Shown: positions 32,961 to 41,732 of the stretch, piece after piece
How the letters are laid out: the number at the start of each line of letters is the position of its first letter
How positions within the stretch are numbered: the first letter of the stretch is position 1
NCBI RefSeq assembly: GCF_009831115.1
Contig: NZ_WUUK01000002.1
Location: forward strand, 124,001-188,000
Origin: Salinicoccus hispanicus
Lineage (GTDB): Bacteria; Bacillota; Bacilli; Staphylococcales; Salinicoccaceae
DNA length: 64,000 nt
Direction: 5' to 3'
Notes under the pieces: generated by a model
Told to the model about the DNA's origin: nothing
Seen by the model: only the letters and a program-made list of their open reading frames with translations
Database searches by the model: none
Position numbers and translations under genes: made by a program

Positions 32961-35303
32961 ATGGGTAGCTATAGAGAAAAGATTTTGACACTGATTGGCT
33001 CTGAAGAATACAAGCCAATGACAATGGACCAGTTCCAGCAGGAACTTTCAGCATACGATTCTGAAGACTTCAAGGAAATGGTAAAGGATATTGTTGCCCT
33101 GGAGGCGTCTGGAGAAATCCATAGAACTAAAAAAGATAAATTTATGAAGATGAGCGAAACGGACCTGATCAAGGGGAAGCTGTCCATGCACAAGCGAGGA
33201 TTCGGTTTCCTTCGTCCGGAAGATAAGGAACTTGAGGATGTTTTCATTCCACCAAACGCCATCAACGGGGCACTGGACGGAGACACCGTACTGGTCGAAG
33301 TGCAGAAGCAGTCCCAGGGCGATAACCGTGAAGGGCAGATTACGTCCATACTGACCCGTGGCATCACCCGTGTCGTCGGGGAGTATCATGCAAACAAGAA
33401 TTTCGGTTTCGTTGTTCCGGATTCCAAAAAAATTGTCGATGATATCTTTATTCCGGGAAAACAGAACCTCGGTGCTATAGATGGGCACAAGGTGCTTGTG
33501 GAAATCACAAAATACCGTGAGAACAATGACGATAATCCGGAAGGTCATGTCATTCAGATACTCGGTCATAAAAATGATCCAGGCGTGGACATCCTCTCCA
33601 TCATCTATCAGCACGGGATTGAAATCGAATTCCCTGAAGAAGTGCTTAAAGCGGCTGAAGCGGTGCCTGAGACCATCAGTAAAGATGAACTCAAGGACCG
33701 TACGGACCTCCGTGATGAGTTCACCATCACAATCGACGGAGCAGACGCAAAAGATCTTGATGACGCCATCTCCATCAAAGCACTGGATAATGGCAACTAC
33801 GAACTGATCGTCAGCATCGCAGACGTCAGCTATTATGTCGAAGAAGAAGCGCCGCTTGATAAGGAGGCGTACGAACGGGGGACGAGTGTGTATCTCGTCG
33901 ACCGGGTCATACCGATGATACCGCACCGCCTGTCGAATGGCATCTGTTCATTGAACCCTCATGTGGATCGACTGACGATGAGTTGCCGTATGGAAATCGA
34001 CCGCGATGGCAAGGTAGTCAATCATGATATCTTCCAGAGTGTCATCCACTCCGACCGACGTATGACATATGATGCGGTCAACCGCATGCTTGATGAAGAA
34101 GATCAGAGCTTGATCCAGGAATTCAGCGACGTCTATCCGATGCTGCAGAATGCGGAGGCACTGGCGAAGATTCTGCGTGGCAGAAGAGAAAAGCGCGGTG
34201 CCATCGATTTTGATTTCAATGAAGCCCAGGTGCTTGTAGAAGCTGATGGGACGCCGGCAGATGTGGTATTGCGTACACGTTCCGTCGGTGAGAAGATGAT
34301 CGAAGAGTTCATGCTTGCAGCAAACGAAACAGTGGCAGAACACTTCCATTGGATGGAAGTACCCTTCCTGTACCGTGTTCACGAAGATCCGAAAGAAGAA
34401 AAGCTGAGACAGTTCTTCGAATTCATCACGAACTTCGGCATCATCGTCAAAGGAAAGGGAAACGAAATCCACCCGCGCGCACTGCAGGAGATCATCGAAG
34501 AAGTGGAAGGAAGACCGGAAGAAATGGTCATCAGTACACTGATGCTCCGTTCCATGCAGCAGGCACGCTATTCTGAAGAAAACTTGGGACACTTCGGTTT
34601 ATCCGCGGAGTACTATACACACTTCACTTCGCCGATCCGACGCTACCCGGACCTTGTAGTGCACCGACTGATCAGAAAGTATCTGATCGAAGGCAAGACG
34701 GGTCAGAGAACGGTGAATCAGATCGCCTCCGAACTGCCGGATATCGCCGAGCATACATCCAATAGGGAGAGACGTGCCCAGGATGCAGAGCGGGATACGG
34801 ATGATCTGAAGAAAGCGGAGTACATGATCCAGCACGTCGGTGAGACGTATGAAGGTGTCATTGCCGGTGTCATGAATTTCGGCATGTTCGTCGAACTGCC
34901 GAATACAATCGAAGGACTTGTACATGTCTCCTATATGACAGACGACCATTACCAGTATCACGAACGTCATATGGCACTCATCGGCGACCGTACAGGTACT
35001 GTCTACCGTATCGGTGATCCGGTAGAAGTTGAAGTACTGAACGTCAACCTGGAAGAGCGTCTGATCGATTTCAAAGTCGTCGGCATGCCGGATCGCCAGC
35101 CAAGAGAACGTAGGGATAGACCTGTGGAGATCAAAGCGAAGACCAAGCCGGGAAGCGGCGGACAGAACAAAGGCAGTGGCAATGGTCAGAATAAAGGCAA
35201 TGGTGGCAGAAAGAAGAATGGCAAAAAGCCTAATGACAAAAGCAAGGGCAACAAGAAGCCTTTCTACAAAGGTGCGAAAAAAAGTAACGGAAAGAAGAAA
35301 TAG
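32961..35303 (+). CDS. rnr: Ribonuclease R
   Basis: A processive 3'-5' exoribonuclease that degrades structured RNA and non-stop mRNA together with tmRNA-SmpB. Its 780 residues contain an N-terminal winged helix (about 1-65), cold-shock domains ([20 protein letters not shown]), the RNB catalytic core with [14 protein letters not shown] (metal-binding Asp residues, about 260) and [15 protein letters not shown] (about 555), and an S1 domain ([18 protein letters not shown]). A Lys/Gly/Asn-rich tail with repeated GQNKGNG units follows (about 725-780). Its neighbours smpB and ssrA act in the same ribosome rescue pathway. Confidence 0.97.
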   Translation: MGSYREKILTLIGSEEYKPMTMDQFQQELSAYDSEDFKEMVKDIVALEASGEIHRTKKDKFMKMSETDLIKGKLSMHKRGFGFLRPEDKELEDVFIPPNAINGALDGDTVLVEVQKQSQGDNREGQITSILTRGITRVVGEYHANKNFGFVVPDSKKIVDDIFIPGKQNLGAIDGHKVLVEITKYRENNDDNPEGHVIQILGHKNDPGVDILSIIYQHGIEIEFPEEVLKAAEAVPETISKDELKDRTDLRDEFTITIDGADAKDLDDAISIKALDNGNYELIVSIADVSYYVEEEAPLDKEAYERGTSVYLVDRVIPMIPHRLSNGICSLNPHVDRLTMSCRMEIDRDGKVVNHDIFQSVIHSDRRMTYDAVNRMLDEEDQSLIQEFSDVYPMLQNAEALAKILRGRREKRGAIDFDFNEAQVLVEADGTPADVVLRTRSVGEKMIEEFMLAANETVAEHFHWMEVPFLYRVHEDPKEEKLRQFFEFITNFGIIVKGKGNEIHPRALQEIIEEVEGRPEEMVISTLMLRSMQQARYSEENLGHFGLSAEYYTHFTSPIRRYPDLVVHRLIRKYLIEGKTGQRTVNQIASELPDIAEHTSNRERRAQDAERDTDDLKKAEYMIQHVGETYEGVIAGVMNFGMFVELPNTIEGLVHVSYMTDDHYQYHERHMALIGDRTGTVYRIGDPVEVEVLNVNLEERLIDFKVVGMPDRQPRERRDRPVEIKAKTKPGSGGQNKGSGNGQNKGNGGRKKNGKKPNDKSKGNKKPFYKGAKKSNGKKK

Positions 35304-35305
35304 TT

Positions 35306-35773
35306 ATGAAAAAGAAGATGCATGACAAACCGCTTGCCCAAAATAGAAAAGCAAGACATGATTATACTATTGAGGATACGATTGAAGCGGGAATTGAACT
35401 CAGGGGCACGGAAATCAAATCCATCAGACGCGGCTCAGCCAATCTGAAGGATTCCTATGCCCGTGTCTATAGAGGCGAGATGTATGTGTACAACATGCAT
35501 ATCGCGCCTTACGAAGAAGGCAACCGCTATAACCATGATCCTTTGAGAACACGCAAACTGCTTCTGAAGCGGAAGGAGATCGACAAGCTGCTCGGAGAGA
35601 CACAGGATCCCGGCTACTCGATCATTCCGCTCAAGCTCTATATCAAGAACGGCTTCTGCAAAGTGCTGCTTGGCGTTGCCCGAGGCAAGAAGAAGTATGA
35701 CAAGCGTGAAGACTTGAAGAAGAAACAGATGAAGCGTGATATCGACCGTGCGATGAAAGACCGTATGCAGTAG
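35306..35773 (+). CDS. smpB: SmpB, tmRNA-binding protein
   Basis: The protein partner of tmRNA in trans-translation; it mimics the codon-anticodon helix in the decoding centre. Its 155 residues carry [17 protein letters not shown], the signature [19 protein letters not shown] (about 35-53), and a basic tail ending [22 protein letters not shown]. It starts 2 bases after rnr. The tmRNA gene lies about 70 bases downstream behind its own promoter. Confidence 0.97.
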   Translation: MKKKMHDKPLAQNRKARHDYTIEDTIEAGIELRGTEIKSIRRGSANLKDSYARVYRGEMYVYNMHIAPYEEGNRYNHDPLRTRKLLLKRKEIDKLLGETQDPGYSIIPLKLYIKNGFCKVLLGVARGKKKYDKREDLKKKQMKRDIDRAMKDRMQ

Positions 35774-35780
35774 CGGAATC

Positions 35781-35809
35781 TTGAAAAATGGAGACTGTTC
35801 TGCTATAAT
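35781..35809 (+). promoter_or_regulatory. Promoter of ssrA
   Basis: TTGAAA (35781-35786), a 17-base spacer ending TGC, and TATAAT (35804-35809). This is an almost ideal SigA promoter with an extended -10. Confidence 0.88.
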
Positions 35810-35844
35810 ATAGTATACGTCTCGATAAGACGTGCTTTTAATCC

Positions 35845-36207
35845 GGGGACGTTCCGGATTCGACAGGGGCTGTTTGAGCAACTTAAGCGTGTCGGAGGTA
35901 TCGGCTTCGTCATCAACGATACTCAGTTAATAATAACTGGCAAACAAAACAACTTCGCAGTAGCTGCCTAAGAGTAGCCTGCATCATCCCATGACGTTTC
36001 CTATGCGTCTTGATCGGATGATTCAACCTTAATAGGATACGCACCCCGGTCTTCCGTCTGCAGACCTGGGTGAAGAGATCAATCAGACTAGCATGGATCT
36101 GGGGTCTGTCTATTACCACCAGCCATGCGAAACTAAAAAATAGGCTACGCACGTAGAAAGAGTTGTGCCAAAGTCTCTGGACGCGGGTTCGACTCCCGCC
36201 GTCTCCA
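35845..36207 (+). ncRNA. ssrA: tmRNA (transfer-messenger RNA)
   Basis: The 5' GGGGACG pairs with 3' CGTCTCC to form the tRNA-like acceptor, followed by discriminator A; CCA is not encoded. The start TTCCGGATTCGACAGGG and the T-arm GGTTCGACTCCCGCC near the 3' end are typical. The tag frame begins at GGC 35939 and ends at TAA 35969-35971, coding GKQNNFAVAA, so with the tRNA-borne Ala the degradation tag is AGKQNNFAVAA. Pseudoknot regions surround it. It lies directly after smpB and is followed by a terminator. Confidence 0.96.
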
Positions 36208-36211
36208 TATG

Positions 36212-36246
36212 AAAGGCTCTAACCCCCGCGGTTGAGCCTTTTTTTA
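36212..36246 (+). terminator. Terminator after ssrA
   Basis: AAAGGCTCTAACC pairs with GGTTGAGCCTTT (one mismatch) around a C-rich loop, followed by T runs. Confidence 0.88.
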
Positions 36247-36355
36247 TTTTTCTTATCCTTCTCACTGGCCTTGTGAATGCACTCTTAAATCTTTATTTTA
36301 CATAGTAGATTAGCAGTCCCTACATAAATTTAGACTCGCCACCTAGTATATTTGC

Positions 36356-36823
36356 CTATTCTTCATCAACTATTGATTGATCATCACTCTTTATTAATCT
36401 CACTTCTCTATATCTTCCCTCATTATCTTTTACACGATTATTTAAAAGATCTGTACCTAATTGATTCTTTTGATCTTCTGTTTCAGCTACGAAGCTTTCG
36501 AATTTACCTACATAATTATCTTCTTCAACTAACTTTATATCTTCAATTACGAAGTCAAGTCGATTCTTATCACCCTCTAAATTCATTTCTAAAGTGTCAT
36601 TATCAAAATTATAAGACCCTTCTATACCATCGTTAGAATCAACAAGTATGGCACGACCATTCTCAAAATAAACTTTGAACATAGCTAAGTCCCCTTGGTC
36701 CTCCTCTGAAATGGCATGTACACTGTAGACGTTATCAGAAAGTTCATCCGAAAAAGAACAAGCTACAAGACTTATAGAAATTATCATTATTAGTAAAAAA
36801 ATTAATTTTTTAATATTGATCAT
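36356..36823 (-). CDS. Putative lipoprotein of unknown function
   Basis: A 155-residue protein with a type II signal peptide, IIMISISLVAC in essence, with the lipobox Cys at about residue 19-20. Its mature part is acidic and polar (VYSVHAISEEDQG, NGRAILVDSNDGIEGSYNFDNDTLEM). The beta-rich pattern with alternating hydrophobic residues suggests a small DUF4352/YxeA-like or lipocalin-like fold, but I do not recognise the family. ATG 36823 is the only Met before the signal peptide that makes sense; AAAAGG abuts it, so the start is uncertain. AT content is far above the neighbours, which suggests transfer. Confidence 0.6.
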   Translation of the reverse strand: MINIKKLIFLLIMIISISLVACSFSDELSDNVYSVHAISEEDQGDLAMFKVYFENGRAILVDSNDGIEGSYNFDNDTLEMNLEGDKNRLDFVIEDIKLVEEDNYVGKFESFVAETEDQKNQLGTDLLNNRVKDNEGRYREVRLIKSDDQSIVDEE

Positions 36824-36988
36824 CCTTTTATTGAATATTTTTACTACTAAGGGGTGGATAATATTATAGTAATAGTAATAGTAATTACTGTAAATTCTAC
36901 ATGACATAGGTAAAAAGTTCTAATGAACCTACTGTATCTATGTACAAAATATTTACATAGACTTTTATAATAAGATATTTATTTTCTA

Positions 36989-37014
36989 GTTTTGTTCAAT
37001 ATGACCGAGGGTAG
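36989..37014 (+). promoter_or_regulatory. Probable SigB promoter of the universal stress gene
   Basis: GTTTTG (36989-36994), 14 bases, then GGGTAG (37009-37014); compare the SigB consensus GTTTAA-N12-15-GGGTAT. It lies about 70 bases before the start. Confidence 0.55.
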
Positions 37015-37084
37015 ACTCCAGTAAAGGTAAAAAAATACTGGTTTGAATTCAGAAAAATTATGAAAGACAGAGAGGTGTGTGAGA

Positions 37085-37507
37085 ATGTACAAGAGTATAC
37101 TGCTCCCTTACGACTTTGGAAATTCCTTCTATAATATCCCGGAACAGTTGGCGAAACTGACAGACAATAGCGAAGAAGCGAAAATTACGATTTTCAATGT
37201 GATTCCGGAGAGTGAACAGGTCGATAACGTAAAGTACCGAGGCAAGCATTTTAATGATATTGCCAACGACAAAATTGAAGAACTCAAACCTTTTACCGAT
37301 CAGTTGGATGAACTTGGTGTGAACTATACAACCCGTTTCAAAGCGGGACGTGTAGTCAATGAGCTTATGAAAGAGATAAATGAAAATGATTATGAGATTG
37401 TCGTCATGAGCAACAGACGTTCGAAACGTGATATAAAACATGTTCTTGGACACGTTACACATAAAGTGGCAAAACGTGTCAATACACCCGTTCTGATTGT
37501 CAAATAG
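37085..37507 (+). CDS. Universal stress protein family (UspA-like)
   Basis: A 140-residue cytoplasmic protein of the Usp fold. The N-terminal strand is YKSILLPYDFGNS with the Asp found in ATP-binding Usp proteins, and the C-terminal block is YEIVVMSNRRSKRDIKHVLGHVTHKVAKRVNTPVLIVK in pattern (about 103-140). The usual GxxG-N9-G(S/T) nucleotide loop is degenerate: the first Gly residues are replaced by SNRRSKRD, and the last part is GHVTH. It may bind nucleotide weakly or not at all. ATG 37085 has AGAGGTG 7 bases upstream. A SigB-like promoter precedes it and a perfect hairpin follows. Confidence 0.82.
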   Translation: MYKSILLPYDFGNSFYNIPEQLAKLTDNSEEAKITIFNVIPESEQVDNVKYRGKHFNDIANDKIEELKPFTDQLDELGVNYTTRFKAGRVVNELMKEINENDYEIVVMSNRRSKRDIKHVLGHVTHKVAKRVNTPVLIVK

Positions 37508-37531
37508 TAGTGAATTAAAATTTGGCTTTCC

Positions 37532-37571
37532 ATTATAAAAGTCCGCAACCCTATGGTTGCGGACTTTTATA
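37532..37571. terminator. Terminator after the universal stress gene
   Basis: TATAAAAGTCCGCAACC pairs perfectly with GGTTGCGGACTTTTATA around CTAT. The next 210 bases (37572-37785) are AT-rich and I see no gene in them. Confidence 0.93.
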
Positions 37572-37785
37572 ATCTCCGTTTATTCGTTGCCGGATGCCCT
37601 TTACCTTTTCTCTATATACTTTTATGGATGAATTTTCTTTCTTCTTGAGACTATTAAAATCTTAAAAAGAACTTAAGTTTTTACTTATTCACGTATTTTT
37701 TGTAGAAATTATATTTTTAACCGTTAGCTACGTCTAATAAATGAAAGTTCAGTTCACCTTTATAATAGGGAAATTGTTTCTTATC

Positions 37786-38241
37786 CTAATCTTCCTCTTC
37801 TTCAAGGTCATCAATCAATTTCTTCATTTCACTAATTTCTTCACGTTGTGCTTCTATGATTTCCTCTGAAAGTTTTTCTACTCTCGGATCTGTGATCTGT
37901 GCACGTTCACTGGTCAGGATGGCAATGGAATGGTGAGGAATCATCGCCTGCATGTAGTCGACATCATCTACAAACTGCTGGCTGCGGGCCATCCAGAATG
38001 ATCCGCCAATCAATAAGGCACTGACTACGTATATGGCGATGTTCACCTTTTTGTTCGTATACATATGCCGCATGAAGAACAGCATGACAATGGCCATGGT
38101 CGCCCCCATATAGATGCCCATGTATGTACGCATCTCACTGAAGAAAAGATGGTTCCATTGGAAGACGGTGGAATACATCAGAACATACATGATGAGTGTT
38201 GATGTCAGTACCATGGCGAAAAAGTTGCCGTATTTTTTCAT
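37786..38241 (-). CDS. DUF305 membrane protein
   Basis: A 151-residue protein with four predicted membrane segments in its first 90 residues (FFAMVLTSTLIMYVL, MGIYMGATMAIVMLFFM and IAIYVVSALLIGGSF among them). A DUF305 tail follows, with the conserved MQAMIPHHSIAILTSERA (about 98-115) and an acidic coil LSEEIIEAQREEISEMKKLI. The Met/His pattern hints at metal (copper) binding in this family, but that is inference. ATG 38241 has GGAGAAGG in place. The promoter upstream looks SigB-like. The nearby genes are stress-type, not metal transporters. Confidence 0.78.
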   Translation of the reverse strand: MKKYGNFFAMVLTSTLIMYVLMYSTVFQWNHLFFSEMRTYMGIYMGATMAIVMLFFMRHMYTNKKVNIAIYVVSALLIGGSFWMARSQQFVDDVDYMQAMIPHHSIAILTSERAQITDPRVEKLSEEIIEAQREEISEMKKLIDDLEEEED

Positions 38242-38292
38242 TTTGACCTTCTCCTTTTTCAATAATAGTTTTTTTTACTGATCTTATTGCTT

Positions 38293-38317
38293 ATTCCCAC
38301 CGACTTCTTTTATAAAC
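38293..38317 (-). promoter_or_regulatory. Possible SigB promoter of the DUF305 gene
   Basis: On the minus strand GTTTAT (38317-38312), 13 bases, then GGGAAT (38298-38293), about 55 bases before the start. Confidence 0.45.
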
Positions 38318-38392
38318 TTCCCTTTATTACTTTTACTTGCAGGATTACAACCTTCTTATTTTGGGTAATTAACTTCTGAAGGGTGGTGCTCC

Positions 38393-38770
38393 ATGAAGGA
38401 ACGAGGGCGTATCGAACAGCTATGGGCACATGAGAAGTACAGTGTCATGTATCATAGCCAGAGCCATTATGAACGGATACGTGCTGCTCTGAAAAATGAA
38501 CCGACTTTCGAAACAGTGGTATCACTGATTGAATCTGCCAAAGCGGTACCACCAGCACAGGGGTCGATGACCAATGCATTCGATCATATGTGGGGGTATT
38601 TCAAGAATATATGCAATGAAGCGGAAAAAGAGCAGTATCGGGAAATGAAACGGGCATTCCTGTCGGGTAACATAGCTGGTGCGACACTTATTACATTTCT
38701 GCATCACCTGTCAGAAAAGTATGAAGTGGACTATCTGCTCCAGTCATCACTGCTGCAATCGGAGGAATAA
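38393..38770 (+). CDS. DUF1722 / YbgA-like protein
   Basis: A 125-residue cytoplasmic protein. The opening RIEQLWAHEKYSVMYHSQSHYERI matches the W..KY....HS...Y pattern of DUF1722, which in Gram-negatives is fused to or found next to DUF523 and photolyase genes. TNAFDHMWGYFKN (about 62-74) and GATLITFLHHLSEKYEV (about 98-114) are other conserved blocks. Function is unknown. No DUF523 or phr gene is nearby. GAAGGGTGGTGCTCC provides the ribosome site. The 100 bases after it hold a weak AAAGAAATAT/ATATTTCTTT inverted repeat. Confidence 0.7.
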   Translation: MKERGRIEQLWAHEKYSVMYHSQSHYERIRAALKNEPTFETVVSLIESAKAVPPAQGSMTNAFDHMWGYFKNICNEAEKEQYREMKRAFLSGNIAGATLITFLHHLSEKYEVDYLLQSSLLQSEE

Positions 38771-38871
38771 AAGAAATATTCTATATACAGTTTTATATTT
38801 CTTTCATTTGCTTTATAGTTGAAGAAAGTGTCGCGAGTAAATTTACCAAGAAGTTGTTGAAGGGGAATTTA

Positions 38872-40329
38872 ATGAAAGTATCAGAAGTTATAGAAGCGAT
38901 TAAAGGGAATATTATCAATCATGATTCATCAGAATCATTACATACTCAAAAAGAGGTTCACGGTGTCACTTCAATGTACCAGAACCTCCGTGCAGGAGAT
39001 GTATTCATGCTGAAGGCTTCAAAGAATTCAAAGAAGTATGTGGAAGCGGCCCTCGAGTATGATCCGGCCCTCATCATCACGGATTTTGAGGTGGATACAT
39101 TCAAAGCGTTCCATGAACATGTGACCATCCTGTATATTAGTGATTATAATGATGTGTCCATCAAAATGGTGGAGCTTTTCTATGGAGATTATATAGATCA
39201 GCTGAAGTATATCGCCGTTACAGGGACTAATGGCAAGACAACAACCAGCCACTTCATCGGCCGTCTTCTGTCAGAGCTTGGACTCAAAGTGGCGACAGTA
39301 GGAACACTGGGAATTTTTGATCATAAATACGAAAAAGTGGAATTTACACACTCGACCCCGACGACGCCCATGCACTTCGAGTTTGCAGAGGTCATCAAGT
39401 ATTTCTCACTGCGTGATTATGACTACATCGTCTATGAAGCGACATCGATTGCACTCGATCAGCGACGGACGGACTTCATTAGGAACGAAATCGGCGTCTT
39501 CAATAACTTCAGTCCAGAGCATCTGGACTATCACCTGACGATGGAAAATTACTTGGCATCCAAGCTGAAACTCGCCTCATTAAGTGATCAGTGTCTAGTC
39601 AATGGGGATGTGTCTGAATATCAGAGTATCATGGATGACTCATTCCATTTTTCAAAGTATAAGGATACTTACTACCGGTTCAGCACTGCCATCGACCATA
39701 TCGAACTCCATGTAGGAGATGTGAAACACACAGTGAAACCGCAGTTCCTCGGCGAACATAATTATATCAATCTGGCAACAAGCATATTTACGCTCTTGAA
39801 GCTTGGGTATGATGCAGGCTCCGTCATTGAAGCTTCCCGCAAGATCAGCCCTCCAGTCCATCGCTTCGAACTTTTCTCGAAGAACGAGTATAACTTCATT
39901 TTGGATTTCGCCCATACACCGATTGCAATCAACGAGTCCATCATCAATGCAGTGAAGTACGCTGAAAAGGTGGATAAGAAGCTGATTGTCATGGTGACAG
40001 GCATCGGTCTGCGCGGATATGAGAAAATCAGGATGACAATGGAGATGGTACCTGAAAACCTATACCGTCTCGTCCTCGCCGCAGAGCAGATCGGTTATGA
40101 GGATGAATATGAAATTGTAAGGATGATGCAGTCATCATTGCCTAAAACATATAACGAGACGAACACAATTGGCGCAATCTCACGTCAGGAAGGCATTGTA
40201 CAGGCCATTGAACAAGCAGATGATGAGTCCATCATCCTGCTGACGGGCATCAATGAACCTCAGCATTATCGCGGCGATCTACTGGATCATGATGACAAGG
40301 CGTTCATCTACAATTATCTGGAAAAATAA
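38872..40329 (+). CDS. Orphan MurE-like Mur ligase paralogue
   Basis: A 485-residue three-domain Mur ligase-fold protein. The P-loop is AVTGTNGKTTTSHFIG (about 113-128), followed by FTHSTPTTPMHF (about 163), YEATSIALDQRRTD (about 186), HLDYH (about 215), a Lys in ASKLKLA (about 230, the carbamylated position) and DFAHTPIAINESI (about 345). The layout is that of MurE, which adds Lys or diaminopimelate to UDP-MurNAc-Ala-Glu. The third domain lacks the diamino-acid motif DNPR/DNPA expected near VLAAEQIGYEDEYEI (about 402), and the usual EVSSHGL is EATSIAL. It therefore probably joins a different substrate. It has its own unit, far from the dcw cluster, and a perfect terminator. Confidence 0.72.
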   Translation: MKVSEVIEAIKGNIINHDSSESLHTQKEVHGVTSMYQNLRAGDVFMLKASKNSKKYVEAALEYDPALIITDFEVDTFKAFHEHVTILYISDYNDVSIKMVELFYGDYIDQLKYIAVTGTNGKTTTSHFIGRLLSELGLKVATVGTLGIFDHKYEKVEFTHSTPTTPMHFEFAEVIKYFSLRDYDYIVYEATSIALDQRRTDFIRNEIGVFNNFSPEHLDYHLTMENYLASKLKLASLSDQCLVNGDVSEYQSIMDDSFHFSKYKDTYYRFSTAIDHIELHVGDVKHTVKPQFLGEHNYINLATSIFTLLKLGYDAGSVIEASRKISPPVHRFELFSKNEYNFILDFAHTPIAINESIINAVKYAEKVDKKLIVMVTGIGLRGYEKIRMTMEMVPENLYRLVLAAEQIGYEDEYEIVRMMQSSLPKTYNETNTIGAISRQEGIVQAIEQADDESIILLTGINEPQHYRGDLLDHDDKAFIYNYLEK

Positions 40330-40356
40330 AAAGACACTTCGTAGAAGTGTCTTTTT
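40328..40356. terminator. Bidirectional terminator between the Mur ligase and DUF3243 genes
   Basis: AAAAAGACACTTC pairs perfectly with GAAGTGTCTTTTT around GTA, between convergent genes. Confidence 0.95.
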
Positions 40357-40373
40357 ATATGCTTGAGTACCTA

Positions 40374-40694
40374 TTAGCCGTTTGTTTTCTGGGCCATTCT
40401 GACAAGTACTTTTGCTACTGTATCTTTTTCTTCGCTATTATCCGTTGATTTCCAAAGCTCTTTCAGAACCTGTTCCTCGCGGTTGCGCGGCTCTTCATTT
40501 TTAGCAAGATAATCGGCAACTCTTTTCGCTGCTTTGGATAGCTGGTCTTCATCCATGCCCATCTTTTCACCTTTGGAAACCTGGTCTCCAAGATAGTTGA
40601 TGAACTTGTTATAGCTCTCAAGAATCTGGTCTTTGTCTTCCTGATCCATGTTTTGTGCTTTCTGTTCTGGATTATTCACTTCTTCGTTAGCCAT
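40374..40694 (-). CDS. DUF3243 protein (YmfJ-like)
   Basis: A 106-residue soluble, acidic, mostly helical protein. After a charged N-terminus the DUF3243 core reads FINYLGDQVSKGEKMGMDED (about 32-51), DYLAKNEEPRNREEQVLKELW (described; about 64-84) and KVLVRMAQK. The family is common in Bacilli and has no assigned function. A near-consensus SigB promoter lies about 125 bases upstream, with an imperfect palindrome around GTAGCGTTACGCAAC (40724-40739) in the leader. It is convergent with the Mur ligase gene. Confidence 0.75.
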   Translation of the reverse strand: MANEEVNNPEQKAQNMDQEDKDQILESYNKFINYLGDQVSKGEKMGMDEDQLSKAAKRVADYLAKNEEPRNREEQVLKELWKSTDNSEEKDTVAKVLVRMAQKTNG

Positions 40695-40818
40695 TCTCGA
40701 TTCCTCCTATAATTTTCTAATGTCGTAGCGTTACGCAACGTTTCCAATTTGGGAGTGCAGTATCCTGAGCTTCCGGTTGAAATGATTTTTCCCGGATGAT
40801 TAATGCTCTAGTCATATG

Positions 40819-40844
40819 ATAGCCTTTTCCCGCCATACTTAAAC
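40819..40844 (-). promoter_or_regulatory. SigB promoter of the DUF3243 gene
   Basis: On the minus strand GTTTAA (40844-40839), exactly 14 bases, then GGCTAT (40824-40819). The -35 is perfect and the -10 has one mismatch to GGGTAT. Confidence 0.65.
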
Positions 40845-40943
40845 ATCTTTATGTCTAAAGGCAGAAGTTTTATATTATATTTGAATTTTCCCTATACTTT
40901 CTATATTGTATATAAATAAATAGTGATGATAAGAGGGATATGT

Positions 40944-41687
40944 ATGAATGTTAAAGGCGTGGATATCGGGAGTGGACAGCCTAAAGTGGTTGTTTCCTTC
41001 TCGAATCATTCGAAAGAGACGGTGGATGAGGAAATCAAGGGTGTATTGGATAACCCTTCGGCAGTCGACATTGTCGAGATCAGAAGTGATGCGTTTGATG
41101 CACTGAGTCATGAAGCACATCTGGAACTCGTCAATCACATTATCGATAAATTGGAAGATTATCCGATTCTCTATACGTATCGGACGCAGAGTGAAGGCGG
41201 CAAGGGCCAGAAGACGGCGGTCGAGTACGAATCACTGCTCAACTCAGTGCTTGACCAGTGTGATATCCAGCTGATTGATATCGAGTTCTTCATGTATGAG
41301 GATATCGTTGATGCACTTGTTGAAAAAGCAAAGCGGAAAGGAATCCTGGTTGTACTGAGCCAGCATGATTTCAGGGACACCCCGGACTTTGATGAAATAA
41401 TGGCGACTTACAAGGATATGCATGAACGTGGCGGTGATATACTGAAACTTGCCTACAACCCTGCGGATGGCCGTGATGTCCTGAGTATTCTGACTGCCGT
41501 ACATGATGCGCGCCAGCAGCTTAAATGCCAGGTTGTCGGCATCAGCATGGGAGAGCTCGGTAAGATTACACGTGTTGCAGGCGGCGTTTTCGGTTCCTGT
41601 CTGACCTATGGTTACATTTCTCACAAGGCGGCACCTGGACAATTCCATGTGCAGGACCTGAAAAACAATCTGCAGATATTCGAATAG
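40944..41687 (+). CDS. aroD: 3-dehydroquinate dehydratase, type I
   Basis: Third step of the shikimate pathway, dehydrating 3-dehydroquinate through a Schiff base. ATG 40944 (AAGAGGG 6 bases upstream) gives 247 residues. The barrel shows VEIRSDAFDAL (about 43), the catalytic His in VVLSQHDFRDTPD (about 138), the Schiff-base Lys in GGDILKLAYNP (about 165) and SMGELGKITRVAGGVFGSCLTYG (described; about 198-220). It is monocistronic, away from other aro genes, as in Staphylococcus. Confidence 0.95.
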   Translation: MNVKGVDIGSGQPKVVVSFSNHSKETVDEEIKGVLDNPSAVDIVEIRSDAFDALSHEAHLELVNHIIDKLEDYPILYTYRTQSEGGKGQKTAVEYESLLNSVLDQCDIQLIDIEFFMYEDIVDALVEKAKRKGILVVLSQHDFRDTPDFDEIMATYKDMHERGGDILKLAYNPADGRDVLSILTAVHDARQQLKCQVVGISMGELGKITRVAGGVFGSCLTYGYISHKAAPGQFHVQDLKNNLQIFE

Positions 41688-41697
41688 GTATTAAAAG

Positions 41698-41727
41698 AAC
41701 GTCCAGCTCACTGAGCTGGACGTTTGT
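41698..41727. terminator. Terminator between aroD and the thioredoxin-like gene
   Basis: AACGTCCAGC pairs with GCTGGACGTT around TCACTGA; it serves convergent genes. Confidence 0.88.
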
Positions 41728-41732
41728 CATAT

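Larger units (their letters stand above)
36247..37070. other. AT-rich islet downstream of ssrA
   Basis: Base composition drops sharply after the tmRNA terminator, with many A/T runs and a YYYYYY-coding TAATAG repeat near 36865-36895, and recovers around the universal stress gene. The only credible gene is the minus-strand lipoprotein. The 3' end of ssrA is a known integration site for islands, but I find no integrase and no second copy of the tmRNA 3' sequence. The rest holds only the SigB-like promoter of the next gene. Confidence 0.5.

Noticed and set aside
36352-36636. Plus-strand open frame of 94 codons after ssrA
   Set aside because: It is low-complexity Leu/Tyr/His-rich sequence opposite the lipoprotein gene, with no ribosome site.
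36207-38300. Search for a second copy of the ssrA 3' end as an attachment site
   Set aside because: No repeat of GGTTCGACTCCCGCC or CGTCTCCA was found in the 2 kb after ssrA.
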